Source: an uncultured Rhodospirillaceae bacterium
GTDB taxonomy: Bacteria > Pseudomonadota > Alphaproteobacteria > RF32 > CAG-239
Length of the DNA: 5,196 nt
NCBI GenBank assembly: GCA_900313355.1
Contig: OMQZ01000147.1
Span: 1-5,196 of the forward strand
Reading direction: 5' to 3'
Under the pieces are notes generated by a model. The model saw only the letters and a program-made list of their open reading frames with translations. It did not search any database and had not been told where the DNA came from. Shown piece after piece: positions 1 through 5,196 of the stretch; position 1 is the first letter of the stretch, and the number at the start of each line of letters is the position of its first letter. The position numbers and the translations under genes are program-made.

Positions 1-1148
1 GCCACAACATCAGTGTTTTCAAAAACATCAGCCGGCGTCGTTGCATATTCAATTTTTGAGCCCAAAATTTTGCGTGCATTATCAATTGCCTTATAATCGA
101 AAGCAATGATATTTGCACCCTTGTCAAGCAAATGGCTCACTATTTCCAAAGCCGGGCTTTCGCGCACATCATCTGTTCCGTCCTTAAACGCCAACCCTAA
201 AACGCCGATTTTAGCATCTTTAATATCATTAACCATTGCCAAAATGCGCTCCGCCATATCTTTTTTGCGTGCCTTGTTTCCTTCAATCGTGCGCTTAATA
301 AGGCTCATATCCGCACCAAATTTTTGAGCCATTAAAGCCATCGCCATCGTATCTTTCGGAAAACAGCTTCCACCATAGCCCGGACCGGCGTTTAAAAATC
401 TGTTGCCGATACGTTTATCAAGCCCCATTCCCTTTGCGACTTCGTCAATATCAGCACCCGCTTTTTCGCAAAAATTAGCCATTTCGTTGATATAATGAAT
501 CTTCATAGCCAAAAAAGCATTTGACGCATATTTGATTGTTTCGGCAGATTTTCGCTTCACAAAAAGCATTTGTGTTTTGTCTGCCAAAGGCTCATAAAGT
601 TTTCTTAAAACATCTTCCGCACGCTCCGTATTCGCACCGACAACGACTCTGTCCGGATTAAAAAAGTCATAAAGCGCATAACCCTCTCTTAAAAATTCCG
701 GCAACGAAACAACATCAAAATCGGCCTGCGGATTAACTTTTTTAATAATACTCTCAACCATATCTCCCGTACCGACCGGAACAGTTGACTTATCAGCAAT
801 GACCGTATACCCCGTGATGTATTGAGCCAACTCTTCCGCCGCCGCATAAATATAGCGCATATCCGCCTCTTTTGTTTCCGGATGGGGTGGTGTTCCGACA
901 GCCAAAATCACAACATCAGCATCTTGAACGCCTTCTTTCATTGATGTTGTAAATTTTAGCTTTCCGTTTTTTGTAACTTTTTCGAAAAGTTCAGCCAACC
1001 CGTCTTCATAAAGGGTTAATTCCCCGTTCTGAAGCTTTTGAACCTTTGCCGTATCTTTATCGACACAAATCACATCATATCCGAACGATGCCAGTCCGAC
1101 CCCGCTCGGAAGCCCGACATAACCTGTTCCGACAATAGCAATTTTCAT
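1..1148 (-). CDS. ugd: UDP-glucose 6-dehydrogenase, C-terminus cut by window edge
   Basis: Cytosolic enzyme that oxidises UDP-glucose to UDP-glucuronate with two NAD+, feeding capsule, exopolysaccharide or lipid A-modifying sugar pathways. Reading the minus strand from ATG 1148-1146 gives 382 uninterrupted codons to the left edge. The Rossmann NAD site GTGYVG is at residues 7-12 and KSTVPVGT carries Thr122. PEFLREG holds Glu151 and Glu155. Lys206 and Asn210 lie in the IKYASNAFLAMKI stretch. The catalytic nucleophile is Cys262 in GPGYGGSCFPKDT, with Asp266 after it. These match the Thr/Glu/Lys/Asn/Cys/Asp catalytic set of the family, and the Lys-Cys spacing of 56 equals that of characterised enzymes. 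The C-terminal UDP-binding domain begins near the GTDDVRESPALE motif. The family's longer form runs to roughly 430-450 residues, so about 50-70 are probably missing. The start overlaps the recX stop as ATGA, and AGAGGA (1158-1163) is the likely ribosome site. GDP-mannose or UDP-ManNAc dehydrogenase are relatives, but the motifs favour Ugd. Confidence 0.94.
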   Translation of the reverse strand, partial: MKIAIVGTGYVGLPSGVGLASFGYDVICVDKDTAKVQKLQNGELTLYEDGLAELFEKVTKNGKLKFTTSMKEGVQDADVVILAVGTPPHPETKEADMRYIYAAAEELAQYITGYTVIADKSTVPVGTGDMVESIIKKVNPQADFDVVSLPEFLREGYALYDFFNPDRVVVGANTERAEDVLRKLYEPLADKTQMLFVKRKSAETIKYASNAFLAMKIHYINEMANFCEKAGADIDEVAKGMGLDKRIGNRFLNAGPGYGGSCFPKDTMAMALMAQKFGADMSLIKRTIEGNKARKKDMAERILAMVNDIKDAKIGVLGLAFKDGTDDVRESPALEIVSHLLDKGANIIAFDYKAIDNARKILGSKIEYATTPADVFENTDVV

Positions 1149-1708
1149 ATCAATTCGTCCTCTTCTGTTCCAAAATTTTGGCTCAAAATATCACAAACAA
1201 TTTCATAATCAAAGCCCGCCCTTAAAAGTGTCCCCATATCTTTTTGCCTAAACTCTTTTTGTTCATCAAAATCAAGACGATAAGGACCTATTTTTTTCTT
1301 TTTTGCAAATTTTAAGGCCATTTTTTTGGGATCATAATCTTCTTTTGAAAGCAAATCCTCAACATCATCTTCATTTACGCCCTTAGCCTTAAGCTTTGTT
1401 TTAATATATCTTGCAGGCTTTCCGGCATTCAAATAATCTTTAATTTTGAGCTCTGCATACCTCTCATCATTAACATAATTGAGTTTTTGAAATTCTTCCA
1501 AAACTTCCTCAATCCACTGATAAGCTTGGGCTTTATCAAAATCTTTATTTTCATAGGCATACTTATCCACCCTTCGCTTCAACACATCTCTTAAATTTTG
1601 CACGGAAGATTCAAATCTTTCTAAATAATAAAGGCCGATATTTTTAAGCCTCTGTTTTGTAATTTTTTTCAAAACCTTTTTCTTATTTTGTGGAGCGTCA
1701 AAAGTCAT
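1145..1708 (-). CDS. recX: RecX-family regulatory protein (RecA modulator)
   Basis: Predicted RecX, a small all-helical cytosolic protein that binds RecA filaments and typically restrains strand exchange and the SOS response. The 187 residues fit the family's usual 150-200. RecX folds as tandem three-helix repeats, and three can be laid out here. The first is about residues 22-75, including the FESSVQNLRDVLKRR helix. The second, about 76-120, holds the signature-like LNYVNDERYAELKIKDYL, then GKPARYIKTKLKAKGV. The third, about 128-177, ends in the helix around RAGFDYEIVCDIL. The N-terminus is very lysine-rich, with no signal peptide or membrane segment. ATG 1708 was chosen as the first in-frame ATG. 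Ribosome-site support is only fair: GAGAGA sits 11 bases upstream, and AAGAG abuts the ATG. recA is not in the window, and recX is not always next to it. The gene is divergent from hslO and its stop overlaps the ugd start. The family is diverged, so the call rests on the second repeat and overall helical pattern. Confidence 0.8.
   Translation of the reverse strand: MTFDAPQNKKKVLKKITKQRLKNIGLYYLERFESSVQNLRDVLKRRVDKYAYENKDFDKAQAYQWIEEVLEEFQKLNYVNDERYAELKIKDYLNAGKPARYIKTKLKAKGVNEDDVEDLLSKEDYDPKKMALKFAKKKKIGPYRLDFDEQKEFRQKDMGTLLRAGFDYEIVCDILSQNFGTEEDELI
1158..1163 (-). promoter_or_regulatory. Ribosome binding site of ugd inside recX
   Basis: On the minus strand AGAGGA lies 9 bases before the ugd ATG, within the last codons of recX. 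Together with the ATGA stop/start overlap it supports the chosen ugd start and suggests that ugd translation is coupled to recX translation. The coupling itself is inference. Confidence 0.6.
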
Positions 1709-1744
1709 CTCTTGAAAAATCTCTCAAATTAAACTAAGTTTTCC

Positions 1745-1750
1745 TAAAAT
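1745..1750 (+). promoter_or_regulatory. Candidate -10 box for hslO
   Basis: TAAAAT matches five of six consensus -10 positions. It would place a start near 1757, just before the AAGGA ribosome site. I see no convincing -35 element 16-18 bases upstream, so this is weak. Confidence 0.2.
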
Positions 1751-1753
1751 GTG

Positions 1754-1782
1754 ATTATATAAGGATATCTCAAATTGACCAA
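1754..1782 (-). promoter_or_regulatory. Candidate sigma-70 promoter for recX-ugd
   Basis: On the minus strand a perfect TATAAT (1754-1759) is preceded, after a 17-base spacer, by TTGGTC (1777-1782), which matches three of six -35 positions. Transcription would start near 1747, giving recX a leader of about 40 bases. The -35 element would lie over the first codons of hslO. This is visual matching in an AT-rich spacer, so chance is a real alternative. Confidence 0.35.
1761..1765 (+). promoter_or_regulatory. Ribosome binding site fixing the TTG start of hslO
   Basis: AAGGA lies 9 bases before TTG 1775. An in-frame TAA at 1760-1762 closes the frame just upstream. No other recognised start codon lies between it and TTG 1775, and the next ATG (1832) would lose conserved N-terminal sequence. 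The TTG start is therefore well supported. Confidence 0.7.
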
Positions 1783-2716
1783 TAATAATTTTGACACTTG
1801 TGCATCTTTTTATCTTGAAAACGGCGCATTCATGGGGCGTTTTGTTCGCTTAAATGCTGTTTTGCAAACAATTTTAAAAAATCATCAATACCCCCAAAAT
1901 GTTTCCGGTGCTTTAGCCGAAACGACGGCTTTAGCCGCCCTTTGTGCTTCTATGTTAAAATACAACGGTCTCTTCACGCTCCAAATTCAAGGCAATGGTC
2001 CGGTTTCGCTTCTTGTTACCGATGTCACGGCAGAAAACAAAATCAGATCTTGTGCAAAGTTTGACGAAGAAAAACTCAAAACCGCAAAAGCCTTGCGCAA
2101 AACAGAAGATATTTTTGAACAACTTCCTCACCTTGTCGGCGGCGGTTATATGGCTCTGACGGTTGATGAACAAAACGGGCTCCCGCCCTATCAGGGAGTT
2201 GTTGATTTACAAGGAAAAACTCTAAGTGAGCTTGCTTTGCGCTATTTTGCAAACTCCGAACAAGTCCCTACTCTCTTAAAACTCTTTGTCAAACACCCCG
2301 AAGGTGAAAGTAAAAGCTTTTTATCGGCAGGCCTCATCTTGCAAAAAGTTCCCCTTAAAGGCGGAAAAGAAAACAACATATCACCTGAAAAAATTGCTCA
2401 AACATGGGAAGATGCCGCCGCATTTATCGACAGCCTCAAAGAAGATGAGGTCTTTGATGCAAACTTATCTTCTCAAGAAATTTTGCACAGACTTTTTCAT
2501 CAAAACAACTTAGAAATCACAGGCCACAAAAACTTTGAATTCGGTTGCCGTTGCTCTTATGAAAAACTCAAAAAAACACTTTCCGGATTTTCCCCTGCCG
2601 AAATAGAAGAAATGTGTGACGAAAAAGGAAACATTGAAGCAACGTGTCATTTTTGTTCTCAAAAATACACGTTCAAAAAAACAGAGCTCGTAAATAATCA
2701 AAAAAACTTGCAATAA
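1775..2716 (+). CDS. hslO: Hsp33 redox-regulated molecular chaperone
   Basis: Cytosolic holdase that is reduced, zinc-bound and inactive at rest. Oxidation of its four cysteines together with unfolding releases zinc and lets it bind unfolding proteins. The 313 residues fit the family (about 290-300), with a slightly long tail. The N-terminal domain shows FYLENGAFMGRFVRLNAVL, aligning with the E. coli Hsp33 start, then IQGNGP (71-76), GGGYMALTV (122-130), YQGVVDLQG (139-147) and YFANSEQVPT (157-166). The C-terminal redox switch is complete: Cys258-X-Cys260 and Cys291-X2-Cys294. Four further cysteines (9, 57, 93, 281) lie outside the zinc centre. Translation starts at TTG, supported by an AAGGA site and an in-frame stop immediately upstream. 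The gene is divergent from recX and lies 51 bases upstream of the lipoprotein gene on the same strand, possibly co-transcribed. Identification is secure from the cysteine pattern and core motifs. Confidence 0.96.
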   Translation: MTNNNFDTCASFYLENGAFMGRFVRLNAVLQTILKNHQYPQNVSGALAETTALAALCASMLKYNGLFTLQIQGNGPVSLLVTDVTAENKIRSCAKFDEEKLKTAKALRKTEDIFEQLPHLVGGGYMALTVDEQNGLPPYQGVVDLQGKTLSELALRYFANSEQVPTLLKLFVKHPEGESKSFLSAGLILQKVPLKGGKENNISPEKIAQTWEDAAAFIDSLKEDEVFDANLSSQEILHRLFHQNNLEITGHKNFEFGCRCSYEKLKKTLSGFSPAEIEEMCDEKGNIEATCHFCSQKYTFKKTELVNNQKNLQ

Positions 2717-2752
2717 CATTTTTTTGTTTTACATATAAAAAGGTTATCGCAA
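2708..2752 (+). promoter_or_regulatory. Imperfect stem-loop between hslO and the lipoprotein gene
   Basis: Bases 2708-2717 (TTGCAATAAC) pair with 2743-2752 (GTTATCGCAA) at nine of ten positions, with one A-C mismatch. Inside, the T run 2719-2723 can pair with the A run 2737-2741, extending the stem. The hairpin spans the hslO stop codon and ends one base before the GAGAGGA ribosome site (2754-2760) of the lipoprotein. It lacks the GC-rich stem and following T run of a standard terminator, so a processing, attenuating or translation-tuning role, or an operator palindrome, is more likely than termination. Confidence 0.4.
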
Positions 2753-2767
2753 TGAGAGGATATTTTC

Positions 2768-3373
2768 ATGTCTAAATTTTATAAACTCTTAGCTTTTTGT
2801 TTGATTTTTTTCATCGGCGCCTGCGCCAATCAAAAAGAAACGGCAGAACCGCGTCGCTATGCCGAGCCACGCTTTAATCAAGATGCGCCCATCTCATTGC
2901 TTGTCGGCAAAATAGATACCATTTCCGAGTTCACTCCCTCATTTACGCGCCCCAATGTTGAACACTTATTTCCCATTTCCTTGGAACGCGCTGCACGCAT
3001 TTGGGCGACAGACCGCTTGGAAGCAGTCGATTTCAGCACAAACAGAACGGCTCAGTTTATCATCAAAGACGCCAGCGTAACCGAGCGTGAAGAAAAAGCC
3101 CAAGAACTTTTCCGCAAAGACATGCTGCGCTACCGCGCAACCTTAAACGTTGTCTTAAAAGTGATTGAAGCCAACGGTTCGACGGCCCAAACTTCTATTG
3201 AAGCATGGCGTGAACTGGGAATTCCGGTTGACACACCGATTGATCAAAAAGAAAAATATTGGAACGAAATGGTTCAAAACCTGATGTCTGATTTTAACGC
3301 CAGAATGTATCAAAACATCGAACAATACTTAAATATGTATGTCAAAGACAGCACCTCAATTTTCGAGTACTAA
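2768..3373 (+). CDS. Small lipoprotein of unknown function
   Basis: Predicted envelope lipoprotein of 201 residues. It has a short basic start (MSKFYK), a hydrophobic segment at about 7-18, and the lipobox IGAC with Cys19 as lipidation site. The +2 residue is Ala, not the Asp that retains lipoproteins in the inner membrane, so outer-membrane sorting is expected. After a charged linker (about 20-38, with AEPR repeated at 26-29 and 32-35) comes one folded-looking domain. A possible strand (ISLLVGKI) is followed by PNVEHLFPISLERAARIWATDR (62-83), a FIIKDASV strand and a YRATLNVVLKVIEA strand. A helix runs at about 160-191. To me it resembles an uncharacterised lipoprotein family seen in alphaproteobacteria; I cannot name its function. 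GAGAGGA seven bases before ATG is a strong ribosome site. It follows hslO on the same strand. Its last 18 bases overlap the end of the convergent mlaC gene. It is real by signal sequence and ribosome site. Confidence 0.85.
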   Translation: MSKFYKLLAFCLIFFIGACANQKETAEPRRYAEPRFNQDAPISLLVGKIDTISEFTPSFTRPNVEHLFPISLERAARIWATDRLEAVDFSTNRTAQFIIKDASVTEREEKAQELFRKDMLRYRATLNVVLKVIEANGSTAQTSIEAWRELGIPVDTPIDQKEKYWNEMVQNLMSDFNARMYQNIEQYLNMYVKDSTSIFEY

Positions 3374-4000
3374 GCGCTGTTCGTTTGATTTTGTTAAATC
3401 CTCAAAATCTTCCAAAAACCAACCGATCTCATCTTCGGCATTTTTGAACATATCTGTTAATCTGCCCCGAAGTGTCACAAGCATACTTGCCTCTCCGATT
3501 TTCAAATCGACTAAATAAAATTTTTCTGCGTTTTCTTCAATTTTAAAAACAACGGAGACCTTTTCAAAATTTTCCGTTCTGTATTGCTCGGGCAACTCAA
3601 TCACACAAGTTGCATCCCAAAAATTCCCTTTTTGCGAGATTGTTGAAATTTCAAATCCGATTCCCTTCGTTTCAAAATCGAGCGGGTAGGCTTTATAAAG
3701 TGATTTTAAATACCTCTTAAACAAAGAAAGATACGTTTGCTTTTGCCCGTCATCAAATCCGCGCCAATATTGCCCTAAGGCAAAACGCCCCATATATTCG
3801 CTATTAACGTGTTCATCAATCATCTCATCAATTCGTGCATATTTTTCAGCCTTATCAACAAGGCCGAGCGTTTGAATAAACCCCTCTCCCGTTTCATTTA
3901 AAAATTCCCTCACATCAGTTTCTGTCGCCGCAAAAACTTCGCCTGTAAAAAACACAGAAAACAATAAGATGATAACTTTCAAAAAACTCTTTTTTTCCAT
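3356..4000 (-). CDS. mlaC: MlaC-family periplasmic phospholipid-binding protein
   Basis: Predicted MlaC/Ttg2D-type protein that ferries phospholipids across the periplasm between outer-membrane MlaA and the inner-membrane MlaFEDB ABC transporter, helping keep outer-leaflet asymmetry. The 214 residues fit the family. A Sec signal peptide covers residues 1-24: MEKK, a hydrophobic core, then Val-Phe-Ala before Ala25. The mature part shows family hallmarks: MGRFALGQYWRG (70-81), the helix FKRYLKSLYKAY (94-105), a beta section around GNFWDATCVIELP (125-137), and LVDLKIGEASMLVTLRGRL (163-181), the counterpart of the usual DV..eGvSl..t.R segment. The ribosome site AAAGGA lies seven bases before ATG 4000. 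No other mla gene is visible: downstream it meets the lipoprotein gene tail to tail, and upstream is a divergent membrane protein. The related HpnM subgroup goes with hopanoid genes, none of which are here. Family call is strong; the exact partner system is unknown. Confidence 0.9.
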   Translation of the reverse strand: MEKKSFLKVIILLFSVFFTGEVFAATETDVREFLNETGEGFIQTLGLVDKAEKYARIDEMIDEHVNSEYMGRFALGQYWRGFDDGQKQTYLSLFKRYLKSLYKAYPLDFETKGIGFEISTISQKGNFWDATCVIELPEQYRTENFEKVSVVFKIEENAEKFYLVDLKIGEASMLVTLRGRLTDMFKNAEDEIGWFLEDFEDLTKSNEQRLVLEN

Positions 4001-4023
4001 ATTTCTATCCTTTAATTTACTAC

Positions 4024-4052
4024 ATTATAGCATAAGGCAATGTTAAAATGAA
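4024..4052 (-). promoter_or_regulatory. Extended -10 promoter for mlaC
   Basis: On the minus strand TGCTATAAT (4024-4032) is a perfect extended -10 element. TTCATT (4047-4052) lies 17 bases upstream and matches the -35 consensus at three of six positions, which is tolerable because extended -10 promoters need little from the -35. A start near 4017 leaves a leader of about 17 bases with the AAAGGA ribosome site. The -35 region overlaps the first codons of the divergent membrane gene. Confidence 0.5.
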
Positions 4053-5196
4053 GTTAAATCGACAAACATTATTAGATATATCCGTATTTATCGTTTTGAT
4101 GGCCGCAACCATTTTAATGAGCATCTCACTTAAAAACGAAATTTCATGGGATTTTACAAACTATCATTATTATAACGCTTGGGCTTTTCTTAATGATCGC
4201 TTAAACTTTGACATTGTCCCCGCTTCTTTTAATACTTTTCTAAACCCCATAATAGACCTGCCGCTTTATTTTTATATACAGTGGTTTAATAACTATCCGA
4301 ACCTTATATGGGCGCTTCAAGGAATTTGGGGCGGTCTGATGCTGTTTTGTGTTTACAAAATAACGACGCTCTTTATTGATATGAAAAAAATCACAAATTG
4401 CTTTTTATTCGCCATTCTATGCGTTGTTATTTTAAGCGGCGAAGGTGTCGGCACACAACTCGGTTCTTCGGCCAATGAAATACCAATAGCATTTTTTATT
4501 TTGTGGGGACTATATATCCTCCTTACAATGATTAAATTTCAGCAAAAACAAACTTTGAAAAAATTTTTCCTCGCCGGCCTCATTATGGGTGTAGGTTTAG
4601 GCTTAAAACAAACGATTATACCCTATTGCATCGCAGCCGGTTTGTCCTTAATCATCTGTCACAAATATCTCAAAACCCCTATTAAAACCATCTTTCTTTT
4701 TGCTTTGGGCGGCTTAACGGGTTATCTTATCATTAACGGTTATTTTATGTATAAATACTCCGTTTTATATAACAATCCGATGTTTCCGTTTTTAAACAAC
4801 ATTTTTCACTCACCATACTTTGATGATTTCAACTACAGAGACACGCGATTTTTACCGACGCTCAAAAATTTCATAATATTCCCGTTTTTGTGGCACAAAA
4901 CTTCTTATGCAATTTGTGAAAATTATTATACCGATATCCGCATAACGCTATATTACACCGTGTTTATGCTTTTTACGGTTTTTCTGTTCTTTTCAAAAAA
5001 AGAAAGAAAACAAACTCTTGAAAACAAAACATTTACGCTTCTTTTTGTTTTTTTAATACTTTCTTTCTTCCTTTGGCTTTTTATGTTTTCTTATATGCGC
5101 TATGCTGTGGTTATTGAGGTTATTGGTGCCTTATTCACACTGATTTTAATTATCCGTTACACACCTAAAAAAGATTTATTTTTTATTTTCTACACA
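4048..5196 (+). CDS. Polytopic membrane protein, probable GT-C-fold glycosyltransferase, C-terminus cut
   Basis: Likely an inner-membrane glycosyltransferase of the GT-C type, which uses polyprenyl-phosphate sugars and acts on the outer face. The frame from ATG 4048 runs 383 codons to the right edge without a stop. After a first membrane helix (about 11-28) an external loop carries WDFTNYHYYNAWAF (34-47). Asp35 sits where GT-C enzymes place the catalytic acidic residue. FLNPIIDLPLYF (64-75) follows. Several strongly hydrophobic helices come next (about 86-110, 117-131, 144-162, 172-200), then a loop with FPFLNNIF and further helices. GSSANEIPIA resembles the small-residue, acidic motif often found two or three helices in. 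An in-frame TAA at 4033-4035 rules out an earlier start, and AAGG lies 10 bases upstream. Codon use is very rich in Phe and AT-ending codons, as expected for a membrane protein here. Sugar and acceptor cannot be told. An O-antigen ligase or flippase is less likely given the DxxxYHYYN loop. Confidence 0.7.
   Translation, partial: MKLNRQTLLDISVFIVLMAATILMSISLKNEISWDFTNYHYYNAWAFLNDRLNFDIVPASFNTFLNPIIDLPLYFYIQWFNNYPNLIWALQGIWGGLMLFCVYKITTLFIDMKKITNCFLFAILCVVILSGEGVGTQLGSSANEIPIAFFILWGLYILLTMIKFQQKQTLKKFFLAGLIMGVGLGLKQTIIPYCIAAGLSLIICHKYLKTPIKTIFLFALGGLTGYLIINGYFMYKYSVLYNNPMFPFLNNIFHSPYFDDFNYRDTRFLPTLKNFIIFPFLWHKTSYAICENYYTDIRITLYYTVFMLFTVFLFFSKKERKQTLENKTFTLLFVFLILSFFLWLFMFSYMRYAVVIEVIGALFTLILIIRYTPKKDLFFIFYT

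Larger units (their letters stand above)
1719..1776. repeat. Direct repeat pair flanking the recX/hslO divergent spacer
   Basis: The 12-mers at 1719-1730 (ATCTCTCAAATT) and 1765-1776 (ATATCTCAAATT) match at 11 of 12 positions, with nine in a row identical, and start 46 bases apart. One copy covers the GAGAGA ribosome-site candidate of recX. The other runs into the TTG start of hslO. Two copies flanking both promoter candidates could be operator sites, but AT-rich chance similarity is not excluded. Confidence 0.35.

Noticed and set aside
106..327. 73-codon plus-strand open frame
   Set aside because: It lies wholly inside ugd on the opposite strand, with no ribosome site or recognisable domain; ugd catalytic motifs occupy the region.
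1170..1181. Perfect 12-bp palindrome CCAAAATTTTGG
   Set aside because: It is coding sequence of recX (Gln-Asn-Phe-Gly). A related CAAAATTTTG occurs inside ugd at 63-72, so it is readily explained by AT-rich composition.
1955..2173. 72-codon minus-strand open frame inside hslO
   Set aside because: Antisense shadow of the conserved Hsp33 N-terminal domain; no family resemblance.
2286..2513. 75-codon plus-strand frame inside hslO
   Set aside because: Alternate-frame shadow of the Hsp33 linker region; composition is Lys-rich as expected from frame-shifted AT-rich codons.
2510..2719. 69-codon minus-strand frame over the end of hslO
   Set aside because: Antisense to the zinc-binding cysteine motifs; hydrophobic look is a by-product of Lys/Glu codons read backwards.
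2723..2739. TATAAA box ahead of the lipoprotein as a separate promoter
   Set aside because: The only -35-like match (TTGCAA 2708-2713) is 20 bases away, outside the usual 16-18, and the sequence is better explained as part of the stem-loop.
3366..3378. Two neighbouring 6-bp palindromes (AGTACT, AGCGCT) at the convergent junction
   Set aside because: Too short to form a terminator stem and not followed by a T run.
4040..4051. Tiny MLK leader frame overlapping the membrane-protein start as ATGA
   Set aside because: The AAGG site is only two bases from its ATG, too close to drive it; three codons could easily arise by chance.
1..5196. Hidden defence system, mobile element, CRISPR array or RNA gene
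   Set aside because: All but short spacers are covered by six recognisable coding frames; no repeats of suitable length, terminal inverted repeats, tRNA folds or transposase motifs were seen.

Overview
The window is an AT-rich, densely coding piece of bacterial chromosome. It carries six protein genes, two of them cut by the window edges, and gaps of only about 45-70 bp. Gene content (an MlaC-family periplasmic protein with a signal peptide, an outer-membrane-type lipoprotein, an alphaproteobacterial-looking RecX, Hsp33) points to a Gram-negative proteobacterium. My best guess is an AT-rich, possibly host- or gut-associated alphaproteobacterium. That placement is inference from protein style and base composition; there is no rRNA or other marker here to fix it.

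Layout, left to right. Bases 1-1148 (minus) hold a UDP-glucose 6-dehydrogenase lacking its C-terminal end. It is joined by a 4-bp ATGA stop/start overlap to recX (1145-1708, minus). A 66-bp divergent spacer (1709-1774) separates recX from hslO, the redox chaperone Hsp33 (1775-2716, plus, TTG start). The spacer holds promoter-like elements and an 11/12 direct repeat. A 51-bp gap dominated by an imperfect stem-loop leads to a small lipoprotein gene (2768-3373, plus). This gene meets an mlaC-family gene (3356-4000, minus) tail to tail with an 18-bp overlap of coding sequence. A 47-bp divergent spacer with a strong extended -10 box for mlaC then precedes a polytopic membrane protein (4048 to the right edge, plus) that resembles GT-C-fold glycosyltransferases.

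Functionally the window is mostly cell-envelope and stress housekeeping. Ugd supplies UDP-glucuronate for surface polysaccharide or lipid modification. The GT-C-like protein probably transfers a lipid-linked sugar outside the inner membrane. The MlaC protein shuttles phospholipid across the periplasm, and the lipoprotein is an envelope protein of unknown job. RecX (RecA modulator) and Hsp33 (oxidative-stress holdase) form a divergent stress-linked pair. I see no mobile element, CRISPR array, RNA gene, toxin-antitoxin pair or defence system. The points worth a second look are small-scale: the recX-ugd coupling, the repeat-bearing divergent spacer, the stem-loop ahead of the lipoprotein, the convergent coding overlap, and the uncharacterised lipoprotein and GT-C-like protein.
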